From Halomonas campaniensis (lineage in GTDB: Bacteria; Pseudomonadota; Gammaproteobacteria; Pseudomonadales; Halomonadaceae): a stretch of DNA of 64,000 bases. The stretch covers positions 314,613 to 378,612 of the forward strand of contig NZ_JPUA01000037.1 of assembly GCF_002211105.1 (NCBI RefSeq). The letters are read 5' to 3'. This document shows, piece after piece, positions 36,375-44,750 of this stretch (position 1 is the stretch's first letter; each line of letters starts with the position of its first letter). The position numbers were made by a program, and so were the translations under genes. Below the pieces are notes generated by a model, which worked only from the letters and a program-made list of their open reading frames with translations, was not told the origin of the DNA and searched no databases.

Positions 36375-36886
36375 TTCCGCTCCTTGGAGAAACTGGGCTT
36401 GACGTAGCAAACTAGAACAGCTTTTATAGACGAAACAGTCTATTAGATTAAGCTTAAAAAAAACTAGCCCACGCGTCAATTAGGAATAGTTATCGAATAA
36501 GAAATGACTCTATACGGTGCATACACAGAGAAGCATTAACTGCTCCTCTGAATAAAACGATCTCTGGGTTAGATAACAGCTTTAACCAGACAGTCTTTAA
36601 CGTAGCGGGCTTCACCGACAGCTTTTATGCCAAATACGTTAGCGACCTAATTTACCGTTGCTTCGATAATAATGACCCAGACATCAATATGCGCCCAGGG
36701 TGTGGCTGCCTCACTCCTATGCATCGTGCGATCAGCACGCCCCCGATGAACACCTGCTCGAAACGATTATCGAGCAGGGTCTGAAGCTCGCCGCCGGTAT
36801 ACTCTGGGACTTAGGTGAGCCAAAAGAACAGACTTTCAAACCAACGACAACAACCACACATCGCACAGCCACCAAGGCAGAATAAA
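36375..36886. other. Gene-poor stretch between DUF3592 gene and kynA
   Basis: This 512-bp stretch contains the presumed promoters of the two flanking genes. Its middle and right part carry the frameshifted plus-strand remnant described separately. I see no intact gene, terminator or tRNA in it. Confidence 0.5.
36539..36838 (+). pseudogene. Frameshifted gene remnant upstream of kynA, possibly M20-type peptidase C-terminus
   Basis: One plus-strand frame reads protein-like text (KTISGLDNSFNQTVFNVAG, then FTDSFYAKYVSDLIYRCFDN) up to about 36690. A second frame continues from about 36695 with VWLPHSYASCDQHAPDEHLL and LKLAAGILWDLGEPKEQ. Joined by a single frameshift they would make one polypeptide. 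The HAPDEHLL ending is reminiscent of the C-terminus of M20 peptidases/deacylases, but I cannot confirm this. No start codon with ribosome site is visible, so it is called a remnant. It lies directly upstream of the kynurenine genes. Confidence 0.35.
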
Positions 36887-37723
36887 ATGACGACTCCTGA
36901 AGAAAACAGCGTCGATAATGAAGCCATTCATTGGGATCAGGATATAAGCTACGGCCAGTACCTGGATCTGGAACCCTTGCTTGCTTGCCAAAATCCCGCG
37001 TCTGATGAACACGATGAATTACTCTTTATCGTTATCCATCAAGTATCGGAGCTATGGATCAAACTGTGCCTTCACGAAGCTCATGGCGCCGCAGCGCATA
37101 TTCAAGAAGATAACCTGCGCCCTGCTTTCAAGATGCTATCGCGGGTTTCCAGAATTCAGGAACAGCTTATCAAGGCCTGGGAAGTGTTGGTCACCATGAC
37201 CCCCGCCGACTATGCCAGCTTCCGAGACAGCCTTGGCCAGAGCTCTGGATTTCAGTCCTATCAATATCGGGAAATGGAATTCCTGCTGGGTAACAAGAAC
37301 GCCAAGCTAATCGAAGCCCACCGATCAAAACCCAAACACTACCAAAAACTTCAGAAATCCCTCCACTCGCCCAGTCTTTACGATATCGTGCTGCAACTGC
37401 TTGCCCAACGCGGTTTCAACATTCCTGAAAGCACAACCGAACGCGATTGGAGTATCCCCTACACCGCCAGTAACGAGGTGGAAGCGGTCTGGACGGAAAT
37501 CTACCGCAACAGCGAACAGCACTGGGATCTTTACGAGCTGGCTGAAAAACTGGTGGATGTCGAATTCAACTTTCAGCGCTGGCGATTCAGCCACATGAAA
37601 ACAGTCGAACGTATCATTGGCTATAGACGCGGCACAGGGGGAACGGCTGGGGTGAATTATCTGGTCAAAGCGCTAGATCTTCAGTTCTTCCCTGAACTCT
37701 GGAGTGTTCGGACGACGATATAA
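36887..37723 (+). CDS. kynA: Tryptophan 2,3-dioxygenase
   Basis: Haem dioxygenase that opens the indole ring of L-tryptophan to N-formylkynurenine. The 278-residue protein shows the family motifs: ISYGQYLDLEPLLACQ, the active-site His in FIVIHQVSELWIKL, SSGFQSYQYREMEFLLG, the haem-ligand His in RFSHMKTVERIIG, and RRGTGGTAGVNYL near the C-terminus. Start ATG at 36887; the frame extends to 36815 without support. It is followed by kynureninase and a formamidase-like hydrolase, making a complete tryptophan-to-anthranilate route. Confidence 0.94.
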   Translation: MTTPEENSVDNEAIHWDQDISYGQYLDLEPLLACQNPASDEHDELLFIVIHQVSELWIKLCLHEAHGAAAHIQEDNLRPAFKMLSRVSRIQEQLIKAWEVLVTMTPADYASFRDSLGQSSGFQSYQYREMEFLLGNKNAKLIEAHRSKPKHYQKLQKSLHSPSLYDIVLQLLAQRGFNIPESTTERDWSIPYTASNEVEAVWTEIYRNSEQHWDLYELAEKLVDVEFNFQRWRFSHMKTVERIIGYRRGTGGTAGVNYLVKALDLQFFPELWSVRTTI

Positions 37724-37806
37724 GCACTTGGCGCGCTGCTGCGCACCCAGTTTAACTACCGTCTTGATATTCAAAACAGCGACATACAATTTTTCGGAGC
37801 AGCCAT

Positions 37807-39036
37807 ATGCCTGTAAGCCTGGATAGTGTTCGTGAGCGTGACCGCCAAGACCCATTAGCAGACTTTAAAAGCCATTTCGCCCTGCCTGAAGGCGTGCTTT
37901 ATCTTGATGGCAACTCACTGGGCGCTCAACCGAAGGCTGCCAAACAGGCGGTCGGTGAGACTCTGGATCAATGGCGCGACCAGTTGATCAAAGGCTGGAA
38001 CCAGGGCTGGTTCGATGCTCCGGAACGCTTGGGCAATCTGCTAGCCCCGGTGATTGGTGCGCAACGCGGCGAGGTGAGCGTCACTGACAATATCACGCTA
38101 AATATCTTCAAGCTGCTGGGGTATATCCTCGGCCAAGGCAAGGAGGGTCGCCAGGCGGTTCTTAGCGAAGGCGGCAACTTTCCGACCGATGGCTACATCG
38201 CCCAAGGCTATTGCCGGGTGAGTGGCGCCGAACACCGCTTCCTGCCCGAAGGAGGCAACTTGGCCGAACACCTCGACGGTGTAGCCGTGGTGGTACTGAG
38301 CCAAGTTAACTACCGTACTGGCAAATTACGCGATATGGCCACCACCACGAAATTGGTGCACGACCACGGCGCGGAAATCATCTGGGATTTGGCCCATTCC
38401 GCAGGCGCACTGCCCATTGATCTAAACGGCTGCGGCGCTCGCTACGCCGTAGGCTGTACGTACAAGTACCTTAACGGCGGCCCTGGCGCGCCAGCTTTTT
38501 TATACGTGCATAGCGATCACCAAGACAAAGGTTGGCAGCCGCTTTCCGGCTGGCACGGCCATGCATCGCCCTTCGCTTTTGAAGCGGACTACACCCCAGC
38601 GGGGGATATTTCCCGCTTTCGCACTGGCACCCATTCGGCACTGGCATACGCCGCTCTGGAAGCCTCGCTCGACCTATGGAGCGAGGTGGACATGCAGGCG
38701 CTGAGAGCAAAAAGTCTGGCCATGAGCGACCTGTTTCGAGAGTGTTTAAGCGATATTTTTACCACTCATCATATTGACGATATAACCCCATCAGCCAGTG
38801 AGCGCGGCAGCCAGGTATCACTGGTGGATAGTCAAAACGGCTACGCTATCGTTCAAGCCTTGATTGCCCGCGGTGTAATCGGCGACTACCGGGAGCCCGG
38901 CTTAATGCGTTTTGGTTTTACCCCGCTATGCCTCAGTTTTGAAGATGTTTGGCAGGCCGCCCAGCACTTCCGTGAGGTAATGGAAAACGGTGAGTACCAG
39001 GATCCGCAGTTTCATGTGCGTGGTGCCGTTACCTAA
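37807..39036 (+). CDS. kynU: Kynureninase
   Basis: PLP enzyme that splits kynurenine to anthranilate and alanine. The 409-residue protein has VLYLDGNSLGAQPKAA, VTDNITLNIFKLL, SEGGNFPTDGYIAQG and, around residue 220, the PLP lysine in VGCTYKYLNGGPGAPAF, followed by HGHASPF and FRTGTH, all KynU signatures. Length is typical. GGAGCAG precedes the ATG. It lies 83 bp after kynA and 12 bp before the hydrolase gene. Confidence 0.94.
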   Translation: MPVSLDSVRERDRQDPLADFKSHFALPEGVLYLDGNSLGAQPKAAKQAVGETLDQWRDQLIKGWNQGWFDAPERLGNLLAPVIGAQRGEVSVTDNITLNIFKLLGYILGQGKEGRQAVLSEGGNFPTDGYIAQGYCRVSGAEHRFLPEGGNLAEHLDGVAVVVLSQVNYRTGKLRDMATTTKLVHDHGAEIIWDLAHSAGALPIDLNGCGARYAVGCTYKYLNGGPGAPAFLYVHSDHQDKGWQPLSGWHGHASPFAFEADYTPAGDISRFRTGTHSALAYAALEASLDLWSEVDMQALRAKSLAMSDLFRECLSDIFTTHHIDDITPSASERGSQVSLVDSQNGYAIVQALIARGVIGDYREPGLMRFGFTPLCLSFEDVWQAAQHFREVMENGEYQDPQFHVRGAVT

Positions 39037-39048
39037 TAGAGGTACGTG

Positions 39049-39813
39049 ATGACTGAAACACCCCTGAATCTCGCCTACTCGCCGAGCTATTTCGCTCGGG
39101 ATTATGAAGCCACTTTAAGGCGCCAGGCAGCTTTAGGTATCGACCTGGTGGCAAGCCACCAGCCGACTGCCCTGCGCTACGGTGAAGATCCGGCGGCCCG
39201 CCTCAACCTGTTTGTTCCGGAAAGTACCTCGGGCCCCTGGCCATTGATGCTATTCATTCACGGCGGCTACTGGCAGGCGCTGGATAACACCGCGACGGAC
39301 TTTCTGGCTGAACGCTACCTGGCCCGAGGCATGGCCTTCGCCTCCCTGGGTTACGGCTTAGCACCGGAAACGTCCATTCACACCATGGTGAACCAGTGCA
39401 TTGAGGGGATTGCGGCGGCATGCAACGCCCTCGCGGATAACGGTGGCGTGTGGTCGATTGTATTAGGCGGCCATAGCGCCGGTGCCCAGCTGGCTTACTG
39501 GGTAGCCGCCAGTGGTGATATACCCATTGATAAATTGATACTGGTGAGCGGCGTTTATGACCTAACGCCATTGGTGGATACCTACGTTAACGAAGCGCTG
39601 GAGCTCACCCCAACCCAAGTGCTTGCGTTAAGTCCTATATTTGCCGATTCGAGCAAACTACCCCCATGCCAAGTGGTGATCGCCGAAAATGATCCGCCCG
39701 CTTTTCGCCAACAAGCGCACGATTTTGTCGCAGCATTAAAGACTAGCCATATCCAAGTCGAGTTAGTGGATATAGCTAACTGCGATCACTTTGATGTGTT
39801 AGATGCGTTATAA
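39049..39813 (+). CDS. Alpha/beta hydrolase, probable N-formylkynurenine formamidase
   Basis: Serine hydrolase of 254 residues with the oxyanion motif FIHGGYWQALD, the nucleophile in LGGHSAGAQLAYW, and late acid/His segments (AENDPPAF and NCDHFDVLDAL). The HGGYW motif is typical of the eukaryote-like kynurenine formamidases. Bacteria more often use the unrelated cyclase-type KynB; here none is present, and the 12-bp distance from kynU supports that this enzyme makes kynurenine from formylkynurenine. The ATG at 39049 follows AGAGG; an adjoining GTG at 39046 is less likely. Confidence 0.8.
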   Translation: MTETPLNLAYSPSYFARDYEATLRRQAALGIDLVASHQPTALRYGEDPAARLNLFVPESTSGPWPLMLFIHGGYWQALDNTATDFLAERYLARGMAFASLGYGLAPETSIHTMVNQCIEGIAAACNALADNGGVWSIVLGGHSAGAQLAYWVAASGDIPIDKLILVSGVYDLTPLVDTYVNEALELTPTQVLALSPIFADSSKLPPCQVVIAENDPPAFRQQAHDFVAALKTSHIQVELVDIANCDHFDVLDAL

Positions 39814-39895
39814 AACTTGAAGAGGTAATTAGCCGTAGTAAATACCCCACTGGCCAGCACCAAGCGGATGATGATCGTCTAGCTTACTCAATATC

Positions 39896-40381
39896 TTAAC
39901 CGTGAATTGCTGCTTCGATCTCAGCAATGTTGATTTTTCTCATCTGCATCATTGCGTCGAATGCTCGCTTTGCGACGGCAGGATCGGGATTGGTAACGGC
40001 GTTAATCAGCACCGCAGGCGTTATCTGCCACGATATTCCCCATTTATCCTTGCACCAGCCACAGGCGCTTTCCTTGCCACCATTACTAACAATGGTATTC
40101 CAATAGCGATCTGTTTCGGCTTGGTCATGCGTTGAGACCTGAAAAGAGAACGACTCATTGTGCGTAACCCCAGGCCCGCCGTTGAGCCCAAGGCATGGAA
40201 TGCCCATCACGGTAAACTCGACGGTCAATACATCCCCCTGCTTACCCGATGGAAAGTCTCCCGGTGCGTGATGAACCGCCCTGACAAACGAATCAGGAAA
40301 GGTATCAGCGTAAAAGCGCGCTGCCTCTTCTGCACCACCATCGTACCAAAGGCAAACAGTGTTCTTTGCGGGGGTTGCCAT
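39896..40381 (-). CDS. VOC-family (PhnB/3-demethylubiquinone methyltransferase-like) protein
   Basis: Protein of 161 residues of the glyoxalase/bleomycin-resistance fold. TVCLWYDGGAEEAARFYADTFPDS opens the domain, EFTVMGIPCLGLNGGP and ESFSFQVSTHDQAETDRYW follow, with ACGWCKDKWGISWQITP in the second half; this is the PhnB-like group sometimes mis-annotated as 3-demethylubiquinone-9 methyltransferase. No activity is established for this group. GGAG lies eight bases before the ATG. Convergent with the kynurenine operon. Confidence 0.82.
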   Translation of the reverse strand: MATPAKNTVCLWYDGGAEEAARFYADTFPDSFVRAVHHAPGDFPSGKQGDVLTVEFTVMGIPCLGLNGGPGVTHNESFSFQVSTHDQAETDRYWNTIVSNGGKESACGWCKDKWGISWQITPAVLINAVTNPDPAVAKRAFDAMMQMRKINIAEIEAAIHG

Positions 40382-40437
40382 ATCACATCTCCACTAAAAC
40401 CATCGCGTCATCAAGCCCAGTGAAATATTGACTGAAC

Positions 40438-40677
40438 TTACCAAGTCTCCTCAGAGCCCGGTGGCCCCATATCGATCTGCATATCAGGCGCTATATCCAC
40501 TACGCCTTTGATCTTTTTCAGCCGTTCCGCCGTGGCATCGTCAGCCGAGCCGGTAATACAGCCAATCTCCTCCAGCACCTCCTGGATGGTTAACCCTTCA
40601 GCGCTGAGGCGCGTGGCCATCTCATTTATCGGTTGATCGCTGGAAATAGTGATCAACCATAGCGCTACCGTTGGCAT
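40438..40677 (-). CDS. Small propeptide-like protein next to subtilase
   Basis: Protein of 79 residues starting MPTVALWLITISSDQPINEM. The predicted beta-alpha-beta pattern (VALWLITISS, long helix MATRLSAEGLTIQEVLEEIG, second helix AERLKKIKGV, then VVDIAPDMQIDMGPP) resembles the inhibitor_I9/subtilisin-propeptide fold, where a helix followed by G-V-x-x-V-x-P-D occupies the protease active site. It is encoded 71 bp downstream of the subtilase on the same strand. A role as trans-acting inhibitor or folding helper is inferred. The frame runs on into the subtilase gene (to 40869), so the ATG at 40677 with GGAG nine bases upstream is chosen. No signal peptide. Confidence 0.6.
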   Translation of the reverse strand: MPTVALWLITISSDQPINEMATRLSAEGLTIQEVLEEIGCITGSADDATAERLKKIKGVVDIAPDMQIDMGPPGSEETW

Positions 40678-40748
40678 CTGGCATATCTCCATAGTAAGTG
40701 CACTGGGCGGCCTGAAATGAGCGCCTGCCCAGCGCGCGTCGTCCAGCA

Positions 40749-42050
40749 TCAGGGAGCTTGCACCAACCCTGCTCCCACGCCGGATTCCGGTGATGGCAGC
40801 TCTTGCACCGAAGCCACCAGCTGCTCCCAGAGTTTCCTTCCCCGCAATGAGGCATCCGACTGCGCCCACAGTGCCGCGCAGCCTGCCACATGTGGTGCCG
40901 CCATGCTGGTGCCACTAATCGTCTTATGGCGAGTGGGCCGGGGCCATGAGGAGAAAATATCGCGCCCAGGCGCGGCAATTTCAATCTTGCCATGATTGGA
41001 AAAGCTGGAGGGCTTCAGGTTCGGATCCAAAGATGCCACCGACATTACGGTAGGCGAGTTGGCAGGCGCCCCTGTATTGGTTGCTGAATTACCTGCCGCA
41101 GCGATAACGAGGCACCCATTACGCAGTGCCGCTTCACCAGCATGGGTGTAAGCGGCCTGCACAGGACTCTGGCTGCCAAGCGACATCGAGATCACTTCAC
41201 ACCGGTTGGCGATGGCCCAGTTCAGGCCAGCGAGCACCCCCGCCCCGGTACTGCTGCCCGAGTTGGTCAGTACCTTGCCGACGAAGACCTGCGCTTCATA
41301 CGCGACCCCGTAACGGGGCGTGTGGCCACCGGGTGATTGGGGGCCACAGGCCGTGCCGATACAGTGTGTTCCGTGCCCGTTGATATCCTGCACCGGCTCC
41401 CCGACGAATGAGCGGGTTACGAGCTCCCTTCCCTCAAAATCCGGGTGACCGAGATCCATCCCGGTATCCAGCACGGCAACTTTTATACCCGCGCCACTCC
41501 AGCTACTTTGCGGCACCTTACAGCGGTTTAGCCCCCAAGTTGGCCGAAGGGCGTCCTCTTCAAGGTTCTCTTCGCCCTCATCAAGCTCAACGCCAAGGTC
41601 ACGGGCGATAGTGCTGGCTGCCCGCAAAAAACCCCGTAGGTATTCAGAATTTTCAGAAAAGGCGAAATACTCTGGCTCAATAATTTCGATAGGGCTATCC
41701 GCAGGAACCTTGCCCAGCGCACTCATGCCATGCTGCTGTAGGGCATCGCCGCCTACCAGTGCCACTCCAAGCTCCGGAAATACCATTGCCTCAGCATCTC
41801 CGGCATCTTCCAGGCTAACGGCTTGGTCGGTGAAATCTCGCGCATCAGCGACCCGAAATTTTTGGGCCTTCAGCGCTCTGATCCCCTCTTCAACTCTTCC
41901 CTCACGGTAACTGATCAGGAAGCGCCCGGTTTCAAGGCAGCTACCACCCCGCTCGAGAGCTGCCAATAACAGTTGTTCGATTCCGCATGAAACGGTGGAG
42001 AGTGGCTCACCCGCTGGCGTGTTGCCGTTACCTGTCGGTTTTTTCGCCAT
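40749..42050 (-). CDS. S8 family serine peptidase (subtilase) without signal peptide
   Basis: Subtilisin-type protease of 433 residues. The catalytic triad is intact: Asp195 (VAVLDTGMD), His226 (NGHGTHC), Ser382 (GTSMAAPHVAG), with oxyanion Asn321 (AAAGNS). Residues about 40-130 look like an N-terminal propeptide (RFLISYREGRVEEGIRALK ... IEIIEPEYFAFS). The first 20 residues are polar and there is no signal peptide, so the protease is probably intracellular unless exported another way. The next gene encodes a separate propeptide-like protein. ATG at 42050 is used; a second ATG nine bases upstream is too near the AAAAGG. An inverted repeat CATAGAC/GTCTATG (42101-42137) lies in its promoter region. 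Confidence 0.88.
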   Translation of the reverse strand: MAKKPTGNGNTPAGEPLSTVSCGIEQLLLAALERGGSCLETGRFLISYREGRVEEGIRALKAQKFRVADARDFTDQAVSLEDAGDAEAMVFPELGVALVGGDALQQHGMSALGKVPADSPIEIIEPEYFAFSENSEYLRGFLRAASTIARDLGVELDEGEENLEEDALRPTWGLNRCKVPQSSWSGAGIKVAVLDTGMDLGHPDFEGRELVTRSFVGEPVQDINGHGTHCIGTACGPQSPGGHTPRYGVAYEAQVFVGKVLTNSGSSTGAGVLAGLNWAIANRCEVISMSLGSQSPVQAAYTHAGEAALRNGCLVIAAAGNSATNTGAPANSPTVMSVASLDPNLKPSSFSNHGKIEIAAPGRDIFSSWPRPTRHKTISGTSMAAPHVAGCAALWAQSDASLRGRKLWEQLVASVQELPSPESGVGAGLVQAP

Positions 42051-42248
42051 CGTAGACATCCTTTTCGTTTAGCTGTTAAGCGATATGATGAGGTGCCTTA
42101 CATAGACACCATGTGATTGAAAACATGACGGTCTATGCAGCGCACATCATTTCAGCTTAACGCACCTGAGATGCTTCGCCAGATGAATTTCAGACTACGA
42201 TTCTTAAACGAATAGAGCGCTAAAGCTAAGAAAGAGGGAATACGATTG

Positions 42249-43040
42249 TTATTCGTTAATATCGTTTGGGGGACGCTCTTCATCACGCAGTGTTAGCACT
42301 TCGAAACCAGAGGATGTGACGGCAATCGTATGCTCCCACTGAGCCGACAGTTTCTTGTCACTGGTCACTACTGTCCAGCCATCCCGTTTGGTTTTTATTT
42401 TGGCCTTGCCCTGATTAATCATGGGCTCGATGGTAAAAACCATCCCTTCTTTTAAAACCAAGCCCCTGCCTTTCTTTCCGTAATGCAAAACCTGGGGCTC
42501 TTCATGCATTTCTCGGCCTATTCCATGGCCACAATACTCACGTACAACAGAGTAGCCGTACTTTTCGGCATATTGCTGAATTGCGTAGCCTACATCACCC
42601 AACGTGGCACCGGGCTTAACCGCTTGTATTCCTTGCCACATGGCCTCGTAGGTTTTATCGACCAGTCGCTTGGCATAGGGAGTCACATCGCCAATCAGAT
42701 ACATCTTGCTGGAGTCAGCAATAAAGCCGTCTTTCTCCAGGGTAATATCGACATTGACGATATCGCCTGTTTTGAGTATTTGCTTGTCGGATGGAATGCC
42801 ATGGCACACCACGTGGTTGACTGAGGCATTCAATACGTACTGGTAATCGTATTGCCCCTTGCTGGCCGGGCGAGCCTGCAATTGATCGACGATATAACGC
42901 TCGGCCCAATCGTTAATAGCCATGGTGGATACGCCGGGCGCTATCCGTTGGTCGAGATGACTGAACACCAATCCGAGTAGCCGTCCGGCTTCCCGCATCA
43001 AACGCAACTCCTCCTCGCTTTTTAGCGTCAGCTCACTCAC
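42249..43040 (-). CDS. map: Type I methionine aminopeptidase, ParD-linked paralogue
   Basis: Removes N-terminal methionine from new proteins. The 263-residue pita-bread enzyme has metal ligands in VNVDITLEKDGFIADSSKMYL (two Asp), EYCGHGIGREMHEEP (His), VFTIEPM (Glu) and QWEHTIAV (Glu), all intact. Length matches E. coli MAP. The start GTG at 43040 lies inside the ParD-like gene end, an 8-bp overlap with GGAAGG upstream, so the two are translationally coupled. This is not the usual rpsB-tsf context of the housekeeping map gene, so a second copy elsewhere is expected. Confidence 0.9.
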   Translation of the reverse strand: MSELTLKSEEELRLMREAGRLLGLVFSHLDQRIAPGVSTMAINDWAERYIVDQLQARPASKGQYDYQYVLNASVNHVVCHGIPSDKQILKTGDIVNVDITLEKDGFIADSSKMYLIGDVTPYAKRLVDKTYEAMWQGIQAVKPGATLGDVGYAIQQYAEKYGYSVVREYCGHGIGREMHEEPQVLHYGKKGRGLVLKEGMVFTIEPMINQGKAKIKTKRDGWTVVTSDKKLSAQWEHTIAVTSSGFEVLTLRDEERPPNDINE

Positions 43041-43239
43041 CGACCACCTTCCTTACTTCAACGTCGGCTTGCTTCATTTGCTCACGCATGATGTCAGAGA
43101 AGGTCATGCCTGGATTGGCCTCGGCAAGCATGCCCACCTTTATCCAGTACTCAGCCTGGGCATTGATAGAACGCACCATCACCGAGCTGGCTTTGCGAAT
43201 GTCTTCATGCAACTGATCATTGATTTTTACGATACCCAT
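43033..43239 (-). CDS. ParD-like protein coupled to methionine aminopeptidase
   Basis: Protein of 68 residues: MGIVKINDQLHEDIRKASSVM followed by VRSINAQAEYWIKVGMLAEANPGMTFSDIMREQ. This is a ribbon-helix-helix-like N-terminus with RSINAQAEYWIK in the second helix, matching the ParD_like family as remembered. No ParE-like toxin gene is adjacent; instead the gene overlaps map by 8 bp. The pairing appears in other proteobacteria, so it may regulate the aminopeptidase gene or its activity. Start ATG at 43239; the frame extends to 43308 without support. Confidence 0.75.
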   Translation of the reverse strand: MGIVKINDQLHEDIRKASSVMVRSINAQAEYWIKVGMLAEANPGMTFSDIMREQMKQADVEVRKVVGE

Positions 43240-43326
43240 CACACCACCAATATATGAAACGAATATGAAGCATATACGAATCATATATCGCGTAACGATT
43301 GGCGGCAAGGCTATCTGATTACGTTG

Positions 43327-44697
43327 TTACGGGGACACGTTGGCCAGAGCTTCCAACGCCAATACTTCTTTGCGCAGCACCAGCTTCGGCTTCTCTAACG
43401 AATCGCGCCACTGAACACACTCCTGCTGTTGCTGCGGGTCGTTATCGGGGCTTGCGCCAAAGGCATCCAGCCAGGCCTGACGAGAACACAGGTCTTGATA
43501 CTCCCCGAGCAGGCGCTGGCGGTGCTTCAATTGGGACAGAAACGGCTCAGGGATCTCTGGATTCAGATCAGCCAGGTAACGAATCCGCTTCACGCCCTTC
43601 CGCAGTTCATGGAACCCGGTGTCATGGGTATCCAGCGAGAGTGCCGCCAGGTCTTCATCGTGGCGTGCGATACGCGCATTCAGTACCGTACGGATACGCT
43701 TTGGCGTAAGTTTCGAAAGTGCCTTACCAACGTCATCGGAAGCGATAAAGTGCTGCCATGACTCCATCTCCTCAGCATATGCCGGTGCATTTAACTGCTG
43801 ACACAGTGCCTGGTGGCGCTCCCGCTGGCAAGCCAGCAGCCACTGCATCAATCCCTGGCGACTACCAGAAGTGAGCGGTGGAGGCGTCTTGACCATATCC
43901 TCCAGAAACACATCAATATCACGCAGGTCACTGGTAGCCTGGGCACGTTGCTTGAGCCGCTTAAGCATCTTTTTCAGGCCAGGCACTCGGGTAATGGTGC
44001 GCACGGATTCACCCACTGCCCGGCTACGACGCAGATTGACCCGGTACTGGTGCAGGAACTCAGGGTCAACACCTGCGATAACACCAGCTTCCAAGGCACG
44101 GATCATCTGATACAGGTGCTCTAGCATGTCACGAATGCGGCTGGCGGTGTCGTTATTGCTTTTGGGTGGTTGGGGGGCAAGGCGCTGAAAAAGCGGATAG
44201 CTGGCCATTTCCGGGGTCAGGCACCCTGCCAGTTTGGCTCCGTTATGCCCCGCGCTTTTCCAAGAAGAACCGGACAGCGTGAAATGCAGAACGCTCCCGG
44301 TGGGCAGCGAATGCGGCGCTGTCTGGTCGAGGCAACGAGCCAGATCATGCAGCGCCGGGTTATGCCCAATCACCAGGACTCTTTCGGCTTCGTTTGGCAA
44401 CGATTCGACCCAGGCCTGCAGCCCGCCACCATCGAACGTATAAAGGTTTTCATCAAAGTGAACCTGGCTGACCAGGGTATGATCAGGTAGTTGGCCTGCG
44501 ATCTCATCGAAGGTTTCCCGTGTGCGAGCCGCTGTACTGACGTAAATCCCCCCTTCTAACGCTTGCCAGTGCTGAAGCACATGCGCCATCGCCGCTGCCT
44601 GACGTTTACCACGCTTTCGCAACGGCCGTTGATGGTCGGTCATATCGCCACTGGGCTGTTTAGCCTTGGCATGCCGCATTAGGTATAGGTGTCGCAT
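43327..44697 (-). CDS. SixA-type histidine phosphatase fused to CHAD domain
   Basis: Fusion protein of 456 residues. Residues 1-165 form a SixA-like phosphohistidine phosphatase: RHLYLMRHAKAK with catalytic His9, then VIGHNPALHDLARCL. After a short linker (about 185) the rest is a CHAD domain, a helical bundle rich in conserved His/Arg/Lys: LHQYRVNLRRSRA, HELRKGVKRIRYL and SQLKHRQRLLGEYQD. CHAD domains bind polyphosphate. The fusion suggests phosphatase action tied to polyphosphate. ATG at 44697 is chosen because the SixA fold starts there; the frame to 44838 adds 47 unrelated residues. Confidence 0.87.
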   Translation of the reverse strand: MRHLYLMRHAKAKQPSGDMTDHQRPLRKRGKRQAAAMAHVLQHWQALEGGIYVSTAARTRETFDEIAGQLPDHTLVSQVHFDENLYTFDGGGLQAWVESLPNEAERVLVIGHNPALHDLARCLDQTAPHSLPTGSVLHFTLSGSSWKSAGHNGAKLAGCLTPEMASYPLFQRLAPQPPKSNNDTASRIRDMLEHLYQMIRALEAGVIAGVDPEFLHQYRVNLRRSRAVGESVRTITRVPGLKKMLKRLKQRAQATSDLRDIDVFLEDMVKTPPPLTSGSRQGLMQWLLACQRERHQALCQQLNAPAYAEEMESWQHFIASDDVGKALSKLTPKRIRTVLNARIARHDEDLAALSLDTHDTGFHELRKGVKRIRYLADLNPEIPEPFLSQLKHRQRLLGEYQDLCSRQAWLDAFGASPDNDPQQQQECVQWRDSLEKPKLVLRKEVLALEALANVSP

Positions 44698-44750
44698 GGG
44701 TTCGCTTCCAAGCACAGTGTGATACACAAAGTTTAGTACACGCCCATCTT

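Noticed and set aside
43033..43239. Classical ParDE toxin-antitoxin system
   Set aside because: Only the ParD-like protein is present; the coupled gene is an intact methionine aminopeptidase, not a ParE-type toxin.
43299..43709. 136-codon plus-strand frame opposite the SixA-CHAD gene
   Set aside because: It lies antisense within a well-supported gene, its translation is low-complexity Arg/Pro/Ala text without a domain, and it has no ribosome site.
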